Shown here: piece by piece, positions 27,146 to 27,500 of the stretch | Numbering within the stretch: the first letter of the stretch is position 1 | Layout: every line of letters starts with the position of its first letter | From: Cristatella mucedo | Lineage: Eukaryota > Bryozoa > Phylactolaemata > Cristatellidae | NCBI GenBank assembly: GCA_009760855.2 | Contig: WPIO01000049.1 | Coordinates: 2,590,001-2,617,500, forward strand | Length of the DNA stretch: 27,500 nt | Direction of reading: 5' to 3' | The notes under the pieces: model-generated | What the model was told of the DNA's origin: nothing | The model's input: only the letters and a program-made list of their open reading frames with translations | The model's database searches: none | Position numbers and translations under genes: made by a program

Positions 27146-27500
27146 TTTCGGGAGCAGGTGAACGGATTCAGGTTTACTTTGAATTCGGCAGTACGGTGTT
27201 TTAATTGAATCCAACAGAGACGCATCAAATTGGCGGGGGAGGGCGCAATGTACTTATGCTCGGGGCCGATCTGCTACAGAGAATAACGAAGCCACAATTT
27301 GGGATTTTTCAAAGCTCAGCCGCAATTATCGATGGTCCGCCGCATTGTCTGGAGGTAATAGCGCAGACATAAAAGTAAGATGGCAGCTTATACTGCCACG
27401 ACTTCTGCACGCGAAAATAAATCTCAATTATGCGCGAGCAGCATCAACCAAGCAAACGCCTCGCTCAAGTTTGTCCTCAAGCAATTACTGTTCGAGAGTA
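27146..27500. other. Right-end unassigned DNA
   Basis: No gene, repeat or RNA signature recognised in the last ~350 bp. Confidence 0.4.

Overview
The window looks like nuclear DNA of an animal, most likely an invertebrate. It has one intron-split gene with GT/AG junctions, several CR1/L2-type LINE remnants, tRNA-derived SINEs and long dinucleotide repeats. CpG dinucleotides are not visibly depleted. The species cannot be named from the sequence. There are no bacterial operons, rRNA genes or CRISPR arrays, and I found no functional tRNA.

The one gene I can support is an opsin (seven-helix retinal-binding receptor) on the + strand. Five coding exons lie at 14258-14381, 19585-19785, 21640-21747, 21930-22315 and 25396-25824. 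Together they give 1248 nt and a 415-residue protein. Junction phases agree at every intron (1, 1, 1, 0), and all seven helices appear in order. The retinal-attachment lysine (K318), the TM3/ECL2 disulfide cysteines (C110, C189), the ECL2 counterion glutamate (E183) and the TM6 CWxPY motif are present. The TM7 NPxxY motif is replaced by SGFIL, and the (D/E)RY motif reads TRY. A CpG-rich segment with a TATTTAAA box lies about 350 bp upstream of the start codon and may be the promoter.

The left part (1-13.9 kb) is repeats and unassigned DNA. It starts with a ~1.37-kb tandem duplication (CT-rich tract plus antisense LINE 3' end), followed by a GA/GACA tract at 3.66-4.5 kb. A SINE lies at 4.9 kb and a decayed LINE with endonuclease and partial RT domains at 6.7-9.1 kb. 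Further LINE and SINE pieces follow to 10.6 kb, then CpG-rich unassigned DNA with a perfect 17-bp hairpin at 12.0 kb.

The opsin introns carry GA, CA, GT and TA microsatellites. Intron 1 also holds a nested pair of retroelements (one LINE family inserted into another, 17.6-18.6 kb) and an unclassified repeat present twice. Two LINE families recur: family 1 (L2/CR1-like, ATT-type tail) and family 2 (related C-terminus, TACAT-type tail). Two tRNA-derived SINE families occur: A (tail like the HpaI/L2 'CTGCTAAAT' type) and B (tail matching LINE family 1). The region after the opsin stop codon shows no recognised gene and ends with a SINE at 27 kb.
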